Shown piece by piece: positions 54,472 to 64,000 of a stretch of DNA of 64,000 nucleotides. A model generated the notes under the pieces. That model did not search any database. It worked only from the letters and a program-made list of their open reading frames with translations, and was not told the origin of the DNA. A program made the position numbers and the translations under genes. Every line of letters begins with the position of its first letter. The stretch's first letter is position 1. Source of the stretch: Mangifera indica (lineage: Eukaryota > Streptophyta > Magnoliopsida > Sapindales > Anacardiaceae); NCBI RefSeq assembly GCF_011075055.1, contig NC_058146.1, positions 17,344,579 through 17,408,578 on the forward strand, written 5' to 3'.

Positions 54472-55647
54472 TTTTAATTTTATCTTGTAAAGCTTCACAC
54501 TCAATTATAGGGACGAAATATTTAAGGATGATTTTAGTTCCATCACAAAATTATTATTTTAGAGAATAAAATTTTCATTTCGTCCACCAAAACTTTTGCT
54601 TTCAATTTTAAGAATATTTTTAGTTTCGTCTTAATTGATAATTTTAAGGCACTTAATTTTATGAAAAAAATATTTAGGGATAATTTCATTTTTGTCTCAG
54701 AATAATAATTTTAGAGAACAAAAGTTTTATTTCGTTCACTAAAACTTAACATTTAACTTCAGAGATATTTTTAGTTTTATCCCAAAATGATAAATTTAGA
54801 GGACGAAATTATGGTAGTGCACGTTTGATTAGCCTTCAACTTTGTTTAATAGCACTGGCTTGGCTTGGCTTCTACATTATTTTTTTAATTTTTTAAATGG
54901 CCCACTATAGTAACTTATCATGCTAGGCTGATCTGTAGATGGCCAGAGGTCTGGTATAAACCTACTATAGTGGCAAACCGCGCTCCCATGAGCTAGGTTG
55001 AAAATGGGAGGCCTAAATTGGCTCGCCGGTTGCCTCGACCCTCCTGTCATGTCTAACCAATTTCATCTACCAAAATATAGAAGTCAGATTTAGACACAAA
55101 ATATTTTGGGATGGTTCCCATTTTGTATTAGAATGATTATTTTATTAGGGAATGAATATTTAAATTTTGTCTACTAAAAGTTACCACTCAAATTTGATAT
55201 TTTTTATTATTTTTGCCTCAAAAAATAACTTACACTTTGGGTTTTGTAACAAATTTCTTATCTTCAATTTCTCTTTTCTAATGGTGAAATTTATTAAATA
55301 TTATAAATATATTGTAAAATGTCAAGATATAACATTGGTATGTATATAAGGTTGGATTCTAGTTGAGTCAAGTCCAAATACGAGCTGACTCAGATTTAAC
55401 CCACATCTATTATGCAAAATTCAACACAAATTGGAGATGAATTTGAGTTAATTAGAGATATTCTTGAAAGGTCATCAACGAGACAAATAGTGTTATTGAC
55501 AGGATGAATAATATTACTAACGAGATAAACAATATCACCTAAAGCTTAAGCTAAGCTACCAAATATAACGTCTAAATGAATTTAGTTAGAATGATTAAGT
55601 TGGACATCATTCAAACCAAGCTGGTTGAGTTCGAGTTTGCCCCTTAA
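54472..55647. other. Spacer at the end of unit 2
   Basis: Counterpart of about 36,765-37,947. AT-rich with TTTTAGTTTCGTC-type repeats. No gene. Confidence 0.5.
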
Positions 55648-57624
55648 TGTATGTATAGACATTATTGAATCATGAACTATAAATTTAAGAGATCAAGTGT
55701 TGGGATTTATGGCTTTCAGGTAGTTGAATTGGCAATTAAAAATTTTCAATTAACTATATAATACCATAAATCCCATGTTCGATCGCCCTCTTAGATAAAT
55801 TAAATCACAAACATGCCAATAAACACTCATAGGGTGTTTATAGGATTTATACTTACATTAGTGACTCATTCATCTTTTATTGATAGCGAGAAGTGTTGAA
55901 GTCACTTTCAGACTAAATGTAGACCTACATCTTGGTATCCATACAAAGCATGAATAAAATAGAGGTTGGATTCGTATTCTACAATATGCAAGAACCTTGA
56001 GTATAGGCAGGGTGTTTGGGAGAAGCACAAGCGTATGTGAGTATATGTGGATAGGGTTTCGAATGAACAAAATTGTGAAAAAGATGCCTATATGTATAGG
56101 AATCACATATGCCTGTACCTTTTGGATGTATAAGTGTACATCCTTGATTCCCAATTGTGTACTTCATGATTGTAACAGATTCTCAAGCATGGATAAGAAC
56201 AAACACGCAAGCCTTATCACACAATATGCAAGCGTATGTGTGACTATGTACGATTGTGTGTTGTCCCATGTACAATAGTACGTTGTCACATATACGGGCG
56301 TATGTATTTTGGAAAAATGGGTCGGGCTTTTTGATTGGATAAATCCAAACCAATTCAATCTCACATATACACCTAAATACATTAAAATTATTATACTTTA
56401 GTTCCTAAGTGCTAGAAAACACACTTTGAGTTCACTCGTTAATGGAGAAGTTGTTCTAAAGAGATGTTGGCTTGCTTGCTATTGGGGTTTAATTGCACAC
56501 ATGGTTCTCAACGCACTTTAATTTTTTTTGGTGAGTCAACATACTTTAATCTTCTTTTACTTGCAAGATGAAGTGTTTTATTGTTAGGCCAAATAACTAT
56601 TTTACACACAAGGTTTGAAGCAAACCTAATTTCTTATCTGTTAATTATCAAAAATCTAAATATCCATCTGTTTATTAAATTTTACTGTTACTGCTAAGGG
56701 TAAAATAGTTATTTAAAAAATTTATTTAAACTCATATTTAGGATTATCCCTTAAGTTTTGAAAAAAAACTATTTTTTGCCCTCTAAATTACCTTTTTTCT
56801 TGAGGTTTCAAGACCTATTATTTCCCTCCAGGTCTTAGGGTTTCCTTGGCAAAATCTCAAAACCCCCCACATATTTTTCTCTCTGCCTACTGCCACCCCA
56901 AGATTTTGAAATATTGCCAATGCACACCTTGATTTCTTATGTCGATTGTTGTTGCGTTTCCGACTTCATCCCTTCTGTCTTTGGCTACTAATCTGCCAAA
57001 GGCTGAGTCGTCGTCAAGCTAAGTACCGGTCGTCAATGAGTTTGCTCCTTCACAACCACCTCCAAATGCAAATTTTCTTCTCCTTCTTGCCGCCGTTGAG
57101 ACCCTTGTGTATTCTTATTCCAAGCCCATGTATTCTTATTCCTATTCTAGGCCCATGGTATTTTTAAATAAGTTTTTTATTCCTATTTTAGGTCCATGTG
57201 TATTCTAATTCCAAGTGTACGTGAGAGTGGGTCTTTTTATACATTCTCAAATTTTTTAGATGGGCTTAAACATATACTTGCAAGTGTTAGCCTATCCTCA
57301 CATAGACCCAGATTTGTCCCAATATGTCAGAAATATATATTGGATTTATAAATATAGAGATTAAAACTTATATTACACAAAACAAATTGGCTTGTATTAA
57401 GGTCCAATTTAAATCTCAAGCGCAATCACTATAGACTTGTTACTTGTATTCAGGAATACTTTTCACTGTTAAACCTGCTGTTTGACTCGTGCTTTGATAT
57501 TATTTCGGAAATATATATTAAGTCTACCAGTGTGGAGATTAAAACTTATATTATACAAACCCATATACCACTCACTTTATTCAATTTTATCAGATGTGAG
57601 ACTTTTTTTTTTTTTATTTGAGTT

Positions 57625-57631
<7 letters not shown>
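55648..57631. other. Unique spacer beyond the duplication
   Basis: No gene is supported. A fragment starting GGCCAAATAACTATTTTACA at 56,587 resembles the ends of the 17.1 kb TIR element and runs into GC-richer sequence to about 57,170. Open frames at 55,870-56,280 lack any recognisable motif. Confidence 0.5.

Positions 57632-57709
<78 letters not shown>
57632..57709. repeat. (AT)n microsatellite, ~78 bp
   Basis: Pure AT repeat followed by GTATGTATGTAT. It is the longest simple repeat in the window. Confidence 0.95.
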
Positions 57710-57722
<13 letters not shown>

Positions 57723-57814
57723 AAAAGCACTAAATCTGCTGAACTGCTGCCAATTTGAAACTCAATTTTGATATGTTTAATTTTGTGCAAAAGTGGAAAG
57801 CAGGATTAACATCA

Positions 57815-57900
57815 AGCTAGCTGACTCCTCCATGTCTGGAGGAACTTGTTCTCATTACATATTAGTGGTGTTCGTGCAAACTGGTAGCACAAACTTTATT
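57815..57900. repeat. Relic matching the 3' flank of the 63 kb lipase gene
   Basis: CTGACTCCTCCATGTCTGGA followed by GGAACTTGTTCTCATTACAT, and GCAAACTGGTAGCACAAAC, match 62,995-63,080 (CTGCCTCCTCCACGAGAG, GCAAACTGGTGACACAAAC). It suggests that part of a lipase locus was copied here. The adjoining open frame (57,862-58,203, minus) has no recognisable domain. Confidence 0.5.
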
Positions 57901-58199
57901 CCATGCACATTCGCTCACAAGTAAATAAAACTCTGGAGTTGCATAAACATGTTTGTTCATACTGTACAGGCCCAAACCAACCTTGGGGGAAAAAAGAAAA
58001 AAACTATTCTTCTTCATATTTGGGATGGCCGTCCACTTTGGCATTGTGCATATATAGTTTGAACTCTTTCTCCATAACGAACTAGGATTTGTCACCAATA
58101 AGCTGCTTCCAGGATTCCATCTCAACTCTCTTGTGAGGACACTGACTTCACCACGTACATGTAATTTATGGAGAAATATTGCGGTGAATCCAAGTTTTG

Positions 58200-58912
58200 G
58201 CATGGATCCTACACATTTCTATGGCTTGAGATCTCTCTTTTCTTTTTATTGATTTTGTTAGGATCCCAAGTGTAAGGTATGAGATTTGGATCCCACATTG
58301 GAAAGTATGGGCAACTAGTGTGGGGTTTATATGACCTTGGGCTCTCCCATCTTAATAGTTAGCTTTTGAGGTGTGGTTCTCTTAAGGTTCGTATCATTTG
58401 GTATCAGAGTTGTCACCATGTTTCCCAGTTGCAATCGTGCGGCGCAGGTGGTGACGCCGGCATTGCAGTGTTCACCCAGGGCTAGCAGGAAGCTAGCGCA
58501 CAACCAGCCCGCATGGGCGTCGGGGCTGCGGAGCGTGGTGGTATGTTAGGATCCTAAGTGTAAGATATGAGACTTGGATCCCACATTAGAAAATATGGGC
58601 AACTAGTATGGGGTTTATATGACCTTAGACTCTCCCATTTCAATAACTAACTTTTAAGGTATGGTTCTCTTAAGGTTCGTATCGGATTTCTATGAAGTGA
58701 TTTGATATTAAATCTTTCTCTTAGCGAATTAAGATATTACATGAAGGTAAGGTATGTTAGCCAAGATAATGACCTGTGAACCACAAAGTATAAATCTAAG
58801 CCTCAATTGATTAATGTGGCATCGTTTTCAGAAAACTACCTATTTTTAATGTTCTTCACAGAACACAATTTTGATATACTCTAATAGATTGTTTTTGAAT
58901 TTTAAAATGAAG
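58200..58912 (-). repeat. Inverted repeat, left arm (split by a TRIM element)
   Basis: Once the TRIM is removed, about 280 bp of this arm, read on the minus strand, match 59,574-59,830 on the plus strand. Shared blocks include AAAACAATCTATTAGAGTA, TTGAGGCTTAGATTTATACT, TAATATCTTAATT and CATAGAAATCAATAAAAA. Confidence 0.8.
58256..58684 (+). mobile_element. TRIM (terminal-repeat retrotransposon in miniature), 429 bp
   Basis: Two 141 bp LTRs (58,256-58,396 and 58,544-58,684) start TGTTAGGATCC and end TTCGTATCA (right copy ends TATCG). The primer site TGGTATCAGAG begins at 58,399, two bases inside the left LTR. The interior is only 147 bp, GC-rich and non-coding. The 5 bp target duplication GATTT flanks the element (58,251-58,255 and 58,685-58,689). 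The empty site is seen at 59,796-59,800 in the opposite inverted-repeat arm. It needs enzymes from another element to move. Confidence 0.95.
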
Positions 58913-59573
58913 AAATCAGAAGCACTGAAACACTTGGCTCTATAAACGAAGAGATCAGGATCCTATTCCCATCTTTTTAAGATGAACAAATATTAATTAA
59001 TTTATATGTACCTAGTGAGCCTATGATTGTTAATCACAAGTGCACACGTGGAGCGGGGCCATACTCATCCGGGTTTTCGGCCGTAACAGGAGTAAACTTG
59101 TGAACATTCAAAAGCTGGTTTTCTTCCCATAATGATCAGCGGCTTTTTCTACGGCCCAAGCAAAGTTTATTTATTTATTTTTCCCTATTTTCAAAAGTTT
59201 ATCTCTCTCACTTTTCTTTAGGGCAAATGCCCGGATCGAGTCTAGGCCTACTCCACGCGTGAGCTTGAAACTATCATAGGCTTATTGGGTACATCTTGAT
59301 TATATTTTTCTTTAACACTGTTCCTTATTGCTTATTGATTGCATCAATGTATTTGTTTAATGTTTAACAAAGGATTATATTTGAGAATTCGATCCTCGGC
59401 ACGTGTGGTTGGGTATGTTTGGTGATTTTGTTATCTTTCATGGGAGTTTGACAGTTTTCTCAATTCATCTTCACTTTTGTTTTGTGACTATCAATTTGTT
59501 CTTACCATTGATAGTCAGGGTATTTACCAAAGCTAAAAAACAATCGGTTAGAGTATCAATGTATTTGTTTAAT
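58913..59573. other. Spacer between inverted-repeat arms
   Basis: About 660 bp with no convincing gene. A TCAATGTATTTGTTTAATGTTTAA word occurs twice (about 59,345 and 59,553). Confidence 0.5.
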
Positions 59574-59830
59574 GTTTAAAGTGATTTCTTCATTTTAAAC
59601 TCAAAAACAATCTATTAGAGTAGATCAAAACCGTGTTCTGTCAAGAACAATTATTTAAAACCATGCCATATTAATTAATTGAGGCTTAGATTTATACTTC
59701 GTATTCATGTGTCGTCATCTTAGCTCAACATTCCTTTAACTTGATATAATATCTTAATTTGCTAAAAGAAAGATTTAATATAAAAGACTACATAGAAATC
59801 AATAAAAAAAAGAGAGATCTCGAGATTATA
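59574..59830 (+). repeat. Inverted repeat, right arm
   Basis: Complement of the left arm at 58,200-58,912, without the TRIM. It reads GATTTCTTCATTTTAAACTC at its start and AGAGAGATCTCGAG at its end. The two arms could fold into a long imperfect hairpin if transcribed. Confidence 0.8.
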
Positions 59831-59987
59831 TGACAAAATCTACATCTAGGGTTTTGATTTAGCCTTGAACAAACCATTTTAATTCAATAATAAACAGATA
59901 CAAATGAACACAAGTACACAACATAATATATATGGTGCAAATTAATAAGTAAAACTTGCAGAAGTTACTGATGGTGACAGATTCTGA

Positions 59988-60257
59988 TCAGGTGGTATCC
60001 TCATTATCTTTTTCAAGTGATGAAATTCTTGACTCACCGCCACGAAACATGAAGCGAGTGGTGTAACTTGCACCAGTTTTAGAGTTAAAAGAAGATGAAT
60101 CACTTCCTTGAGAACCCTCTTGATCTGGTGGTGGAGCCTTTTTACGACCCATGAGAAGCGTAGCTCGTAGTGAATTGCCAGATTTTTCTTCACCTTGGCC
60201 GCTCTCAATCTTGCCAGACCCTTCATGCTGAGAAGCTTTTGGTTTTTTCCTGAACAT
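59988..60257 (-). CDS. Possible small single-exon gene, 89 residues, unknown function
   Basis: From ATG 60,257 the minus strand encodes a hydrophilic, charged protein: MFRKKPKASQHEGSGKIESG, then LRATLLMGRKKAPPPDQEG and a C-terminal RFMFRGGESRISSLEKDNED. No membrane segment, signal peptide or known domain is seen. Support comes from context: a TATA-like TATAAGTAC at 60,321-60,329 and an AAACCCTAG telo-box in the presumed leader (60,283-60,291), both correctly placed and oriented. An overlapping frame of 94 codons is probably a shadow. The family was not recognised. Confidence 0.45.
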   Translation of the reverse strand: MFRKKPKASQHEGSGKIESGQGEEKSGNSLRATLLMGRKKAPPPDQEGSQGSDSSSFNSKTGASYTTRFMFRGGESRISSLEKDNEDTT

Positions 60258-60282
60258 CTCCAATATTCTTCTCAGTCTAACT

Positions 60283-60329
60283 CTAGGGTTTTCCTTCTCT
60301 CTTTGCCTTTAGTCTCCAGCGTACTTATA
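60283..60329 (-). promoter_or_regulatory. TATA box and telo-box of the small gene
   Basis: On the minus strand TATAAGTAC (60,329-60,321) lies about 70 bases before the ATG. AAACCCTAG (60,291-60,283) lies between the two. Telo-boxes are common in leaders of plant genes expressed in dividing cells; any regulatory role here is inference. Confidence 0.4.
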
Positions 60330-60529
60330 GAAGCTCTAAACCGACATTCTTTCAAATGCAGAAATTGATAGATAGATTGCAACCTGGTGTGAAAACATCT
60401 AAGAAGTGGAGAACATGTGGGCTGGCAGTGGAAATTGTTGACTGCATTAATTGATACATTCAAGGAGTAATTTAAGGGGTCATCGTAATAATCAATGTTA
60501 TCATTTGCTAAACTTTGTTCCAGATCCAA

Positions 60530-63180
60530 GCGGACACGGTTTGAACAGTGTTATTGCTTTGTTCGAGACTAGGGAAGGATCTGGTCCCTCCCTCAGCTGT
60601 TCGGTCAAAACTGGACTCATTTATTTGTTTAATAAAATTGTTCACTCTGCCCTTGACATTATTTATCATTTTTGGCAATACCATTTATTCATTAATAACC
60701 CTTCAATGTTACTCTACACCACTTAGAATAAGTTTGAATTTGAACATAAATTATATATGATGCCTTCAATTTGAATTTGAGCTGGCCAACCAGTTGATAT
60801 TTTAATTAGGCCAAAAGATTATTTCCCATTCAAGTTCAAGATTTGTTGAATTTCCAACCATCATCCATTTCTATTATTAAATTACGTTAAGTGAAAGAAT
60901 GATAATTTTATTTTACATAGATTTTTTTTTTTATTTTATTTTTTCTTTTATTTTTTTTATTTTTTCTAATTTCCCCTTTTTGAAATGACCTATATCGAGG
61001 GCAAACATAATTTTGAAAATATTAGCAATATTAATAAAAATATCATTTTTTCTGAGAAATTTAAGAAAGTTTAATGATGTTTTTAAAATTTGCAAAATTT
61101 CTATATATCTTTTCGTGCTTTCAAAATAACAGATAAACCTTAAAAAATTTGAACAAAATACAATATTTTAAATTTACTTAGACTTTTGATATTTTTAAAA
61201 GTTTAAGTGATAAATTTTTATATAAATAAAAATAAATTAATAATTTAAAGTTAATACTAAATGTTAATAATGCAGTTTTATAATTTCTTAAAAAAAAAAA
61301 AAAAGAATCTACAAATGAATTTGAATGACATGTGAGAAATTAATTTTTCAAACTTAAAAGAAATTCTTGGGTTGGCAATGTAAACATGCTTTAATAATTC
61401 AATAAAACTATGTACAACTATTTTTTATACATAATTTATGTACACAGATGAGGTGTTATCATGTGATTGGATGTTTCTTTATCATATGATGATACATGTT
61501 TTAAAATCACCTAATTACATGATGACACATGTTTTAAAATCACCTAATTACATGATGACACATCACTGTGTACATGAATTGTGTACCAAAAATGGGTACA
61601 CATAGCATTGCACTTAATAATTAAGCTATCAGAATTGCAAATGAGGCAATCCCTTACATTCAGATTTTAATTTAGTATGAATGCATCAATTTCTTAAATT
61701 TAGCTTTTTCGTTTTGAGTAAATTATTATGTTCCAAAAATGATGCTATAAGTGTTGGAAATATAAATTATTATATTATATCTAAATATTTTATTTTTAAA
61801 ATTAAAATATTACTATTAAAAAGGGTAACTAATCATCTAGTTAGATAATATCATTGATTTACAATGAAAATATATAATTTTATCGAATTTGATCATATTG
61901 CACGTTTTTTATCTGACTTTAAAGATGTGTTTGATTTGATTGATAATTTTTTTTAATTATTGACATTAATTATTAAATTTATTTTCAAGCTAATGTGATA
62001 GATAATATAAAGAACCGATCTAATCTTACTTTTTTACAATTTTACTGCAACTTTATAAATTTAGTTTAACATTTTAATGATATTTAAGTAAAATAATATT
62101 TTAAAGCTCTTTTATTATAAGAAACCAAACACAATGATTATTTATAAATATTAATTTATCCATTAATCTTTAACGTAATCTAACATTTTTTAGTCTTGGT
62201 AATAAACGGTTCTCCAAACCAAATGTACCCTAATTGTGGTTTGGTACATGGGTTTAAAAATTGAATCAAATCAACCAGTCTGATTGATTGAATTGTCAAT
62301 TATTAATCAAACCGATAAGATTATGTGTAAAACCAAGTTTGACTCGACCAATAAAAAATTTGATTTTTTTTTCAAAAACTCATTGTGAAAATTTGAACTA
62401 AGACCTTATTTATCATATTTGAATATCTATACCATTAAACTAAACTTATTTTTATTTTAATGTCAAATAAATCAAATTATGTATTTAACTATAAATTATA
62501 CAACAATTTTTTTAATATTATTTTTGATCAATTAACTAGTTTAACTATCGATCAATTGATTATGTCAAATTGTCTTTTTTATTGGATCGATATCCAATTT
62601 GATTATAAAAACATTGGTTTGGTATGATCTAACAACCAAAATCTAATCTAAAGCATGATTTTGTTGAATCACACTTAAACGGTTGAATTTTAATTTAAAA
62701 ATATGTGGTCTTGTTTGATCTCATCAAATTGTAACTTTTTGATGTAATTTCGATTATCATCCAGTGTGAAGCCATATTGGAAGAGAAAGCAAATAATGAC
62801 CAAAAACTCCGGGCCTAGTTCGAAAGAAGCCCAATTTGAAATTTAATAAAATCCAAAAAATTTTAAATTGGATTCGAAAACTCAAACTCGAATATTCAAA
62901 TTGATGAAGGTCATACACATACATTTAACTCTTAATAGCGGACATTTTTTTTGATACATAATGAGAAAAATACAATCATTGTCAATCAGTAATGACGCCA
63001 AAACAAGCTGCCTCCTCCACGAGAGAGGAACTTATTTTCAAATACATATTATCGGAATCTCTGCAAACTGGTGACACAAACGTTATTGAGTAATTAAAAT
63101 AATTATTTTCCCAGGATTACTAGGAAGCCTGAAGTTGAACAGCTCGAAGATCCAACTTTTAATTGCCATTTCGAAGTGCT
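60530..63180. other. AT-rich spacer
   Basis: No gene. It has a GGCCAAAAGATTATTTCCCA word at 60,809 (TIR family end), T-rich tracts (60,925-60,965), a MITE (61,401-61,610) and an AT-rich MITE-like remnant (about 61,900-62,230). The 3' flank of the lipase gene lies at its right end. Confidence 0.5.
61401..61610. repeat. MITE with an internal tandem duplication
   Basis: Same family as 10,958, with ends AATAAAACTATGTACAACTA and, inverted, CAATGCTATGTGTACCCATT. Inside, a ~35 bp block containing TTTTAAAATCACCTAATTAC and ATGATGACACAT occurs twice in tandem. Confidence 0.7.
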
Positions 63181-63183
63181 CGA

Positions 63184-63877
63184 TTACCACATTTTATAAT
63201 TTATCAACCACATCATTGTGAATGCAAGCACCGCCATCAGCAAAATGTGCGCCATGGGGAGCACCGTGACTTGCTCCGGCAAATATTTCTCCAGGATGGA
63301 CTCTAATTGGAGCAGCCAGAAGTACTGTGGACATCTTTGACAAAATTGCCTGAGGAGAAGCTTTAAGTAGAACAGCGTGAACTGCTGGAGGGGCAGCAGC
63401 ATTGCAAGGCGATATTTATTCACTTGTTGTCTTTCGATTGTCATGTGTAAAGTCTTCAGAATATGAAACCTTACTAGAATTTCAGAGGCTGAGAACATAA
63501 CAGGGCGAAGAAAATCCTTCATCTGGAAAATAGTATAGGTGATGTTTAACACAGTTCCCATAGTTGAATAATTGCCAGTAGGTGGAAGCCTGGGAACGAT
63601 ATCAAGATGATGCTTTATATGCAAGAGATGAAGATTGCTGAAGCTGTTGAACACATTCACAAAGTCTGAGTTTCCAACCTTAGGACTTGAAAAGGCAAAT
63701 ACGGTTACCATTGCAGTGGCCATGGAAGAAGGATCAGAGCAAGTATTATAGCCATTGGCAACTATGTCAGCTGCAGTCAATATAGCAAACCCACTTCCCA
63801 GAGAATGACCTGTCACTGTTATACTGATTTCCTCGTGCTGGTATTCTTTCACCAGTTTCTGAACTGCTTCAAGAACC
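63184..63877 (-). CDS. Phospholipase A1-II / DAD1-like class 3 lipase, 3' exon (partial)
   Basis: After an acceptor (TCTAG|GTTCTTG, exon from 63,877) the minus strand encodes VLEAVQKLVKEYQHEEISIT, the serine elbow GHSLGSGFA, then FAFSSPKVGNSDF and HHLDIVPRLPP, with the likely catalytic Asp in DIVP. These are hallmarks of plant PLA1-II lipases, which release acyl chains from membrane lipids. The sequence FHILKTLHMTIERQQ resembles the region with the catalytic His. Beyond this (63,184-63,420) the frame no longer resembles the family and runs to TAG/TAA without its usual C-terminus. A second frame there is stop-free for about 70 codons, so a frameshift is possible. The N-terminal half lies past base 64,000. 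Confidence 0.85.
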
Positions 63878-64000
63878 TAGACATGTAACAACAGTAAAAA
63901 TAAGAACTGCTGGATTCTGAACAGAAAAAAAAAAAAGAAAAAGAAAAAAACCTTGTGTGTTATTATAAAAGATAAATTATTTACTTTATATCTAGCTGAC

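Larger units (their letters stand above)
37948..55647 (+). repeat. Tandem segmental duplication, unit 2
   Basis: Collinear with unit 1 and in the same orientation. It begins mid-exon 6 of delta-COP (AAGGTGAAGTGATTCTTG) and ends GAGTTTGCCCCTTAA before unique sequence TGTATGTATAG. Coding parts differ by roughly 2%; spacer looks more diverged, with many small indels. Confidence 0.93.

Noticed and set aside
55870..56382. Overlapping ORFs on both strands near 56 kb
   Set aside because: No start context, splice signals, motifs or conservation within the window; most likely chance frames.
57862..58203. A 113-codon minus-strand ORF considered as a gene
   Set aside because: No domain or codon bias. 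Part matches the 3' flank of the 63 kb lipase, and an alternative frame (MESWKQLIGDKS) is interrupted by stops.
58399..58410. tRNA-like TGGTATCAGAG words (also 32,538-32,549)
   Set aside because: They are retroelement primer sites complementary to tRNA-iMet, not tRNA genes. I saw no tRNA, rRNA or CRISPR array in the window.

Overview
The window is nuclear DNA of a flowering plant, almost certainly a eudicot. It is AT-rich, has split genes with GT-AG introns, and carries typical plant transposons and plant gene families. Nothing looks bacterial or organellar. Species cannot be fixed from the sequence alone.

Layout. (1) 1-1,740: the 5' end of a KUP/HAK/KT potassium transporter gene on the minus strand; its body lies beyond base 1. 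(2) 1.7-8.9 kb: AT-rich spacer with MITE-like repeats. (3) 9.0-10.5 kb: a possible small two-exon gene of unknown function. (4) 11.9-16.1 kb: a complete 11-exon coatomer delta-subunit (delta-COP) gene. (5) 14.6-55.6 kb: a direct tandem segmental duplication. Unit 1 (about 14,633-37,949) and unit 2 (about 37,948-55,647) share one ~17.5 kb ancestral unit. The 5' breakpoint lies inside exon 6 of delta-COP, and the new junction shows only two bases of microhomology. Each unit carries an intact three-exon class I HKT-type sodium transporter gene (498 codons each), a phospholipase A1-like relic, a short older HKT relic and shared transposon remnants. Unit 2 also carries a 5'-truncated copy of delta-COP. 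(6) 55.6-64 kb: spacer with a long (AT)n tract, a 429 bp TRIM retrotransposon, an inverted repeat, a possible small gene and, at the right edge, the 3' part of a phospholipase A1-II/DAD1-like lipase gene on the minus strand.

Several insertions are present in one duplicate and absent from the other, so the window supplies its own empty sites. Unit 1 alone contains a 5,174 bp Ty3/gypsy chromovirus (27,773-32,946, target duplication CATGG, LTRs differing at one base) and a 950 bp non-autonomous hAT element (34,142-35,091, 8 bp target duplication). Unit 2 alone contains a ~180 bp MITE (48,385-48,565) and an AT-rich element near 54 kb. The TRIM has an empty site in the other arm of the inverted repeat.

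Biologically, the main event is tandem duplication of an HKT1-type sodium transporter near a KUP potassium transporter gene. Delta-COP was bisected as a passenger and its original copy remains whole. By eye the two HKT genes differ by about 20 replacement and 10 silent changes, some close to the selectivity filter. I found no evidence for a wholly unknown molecular system.
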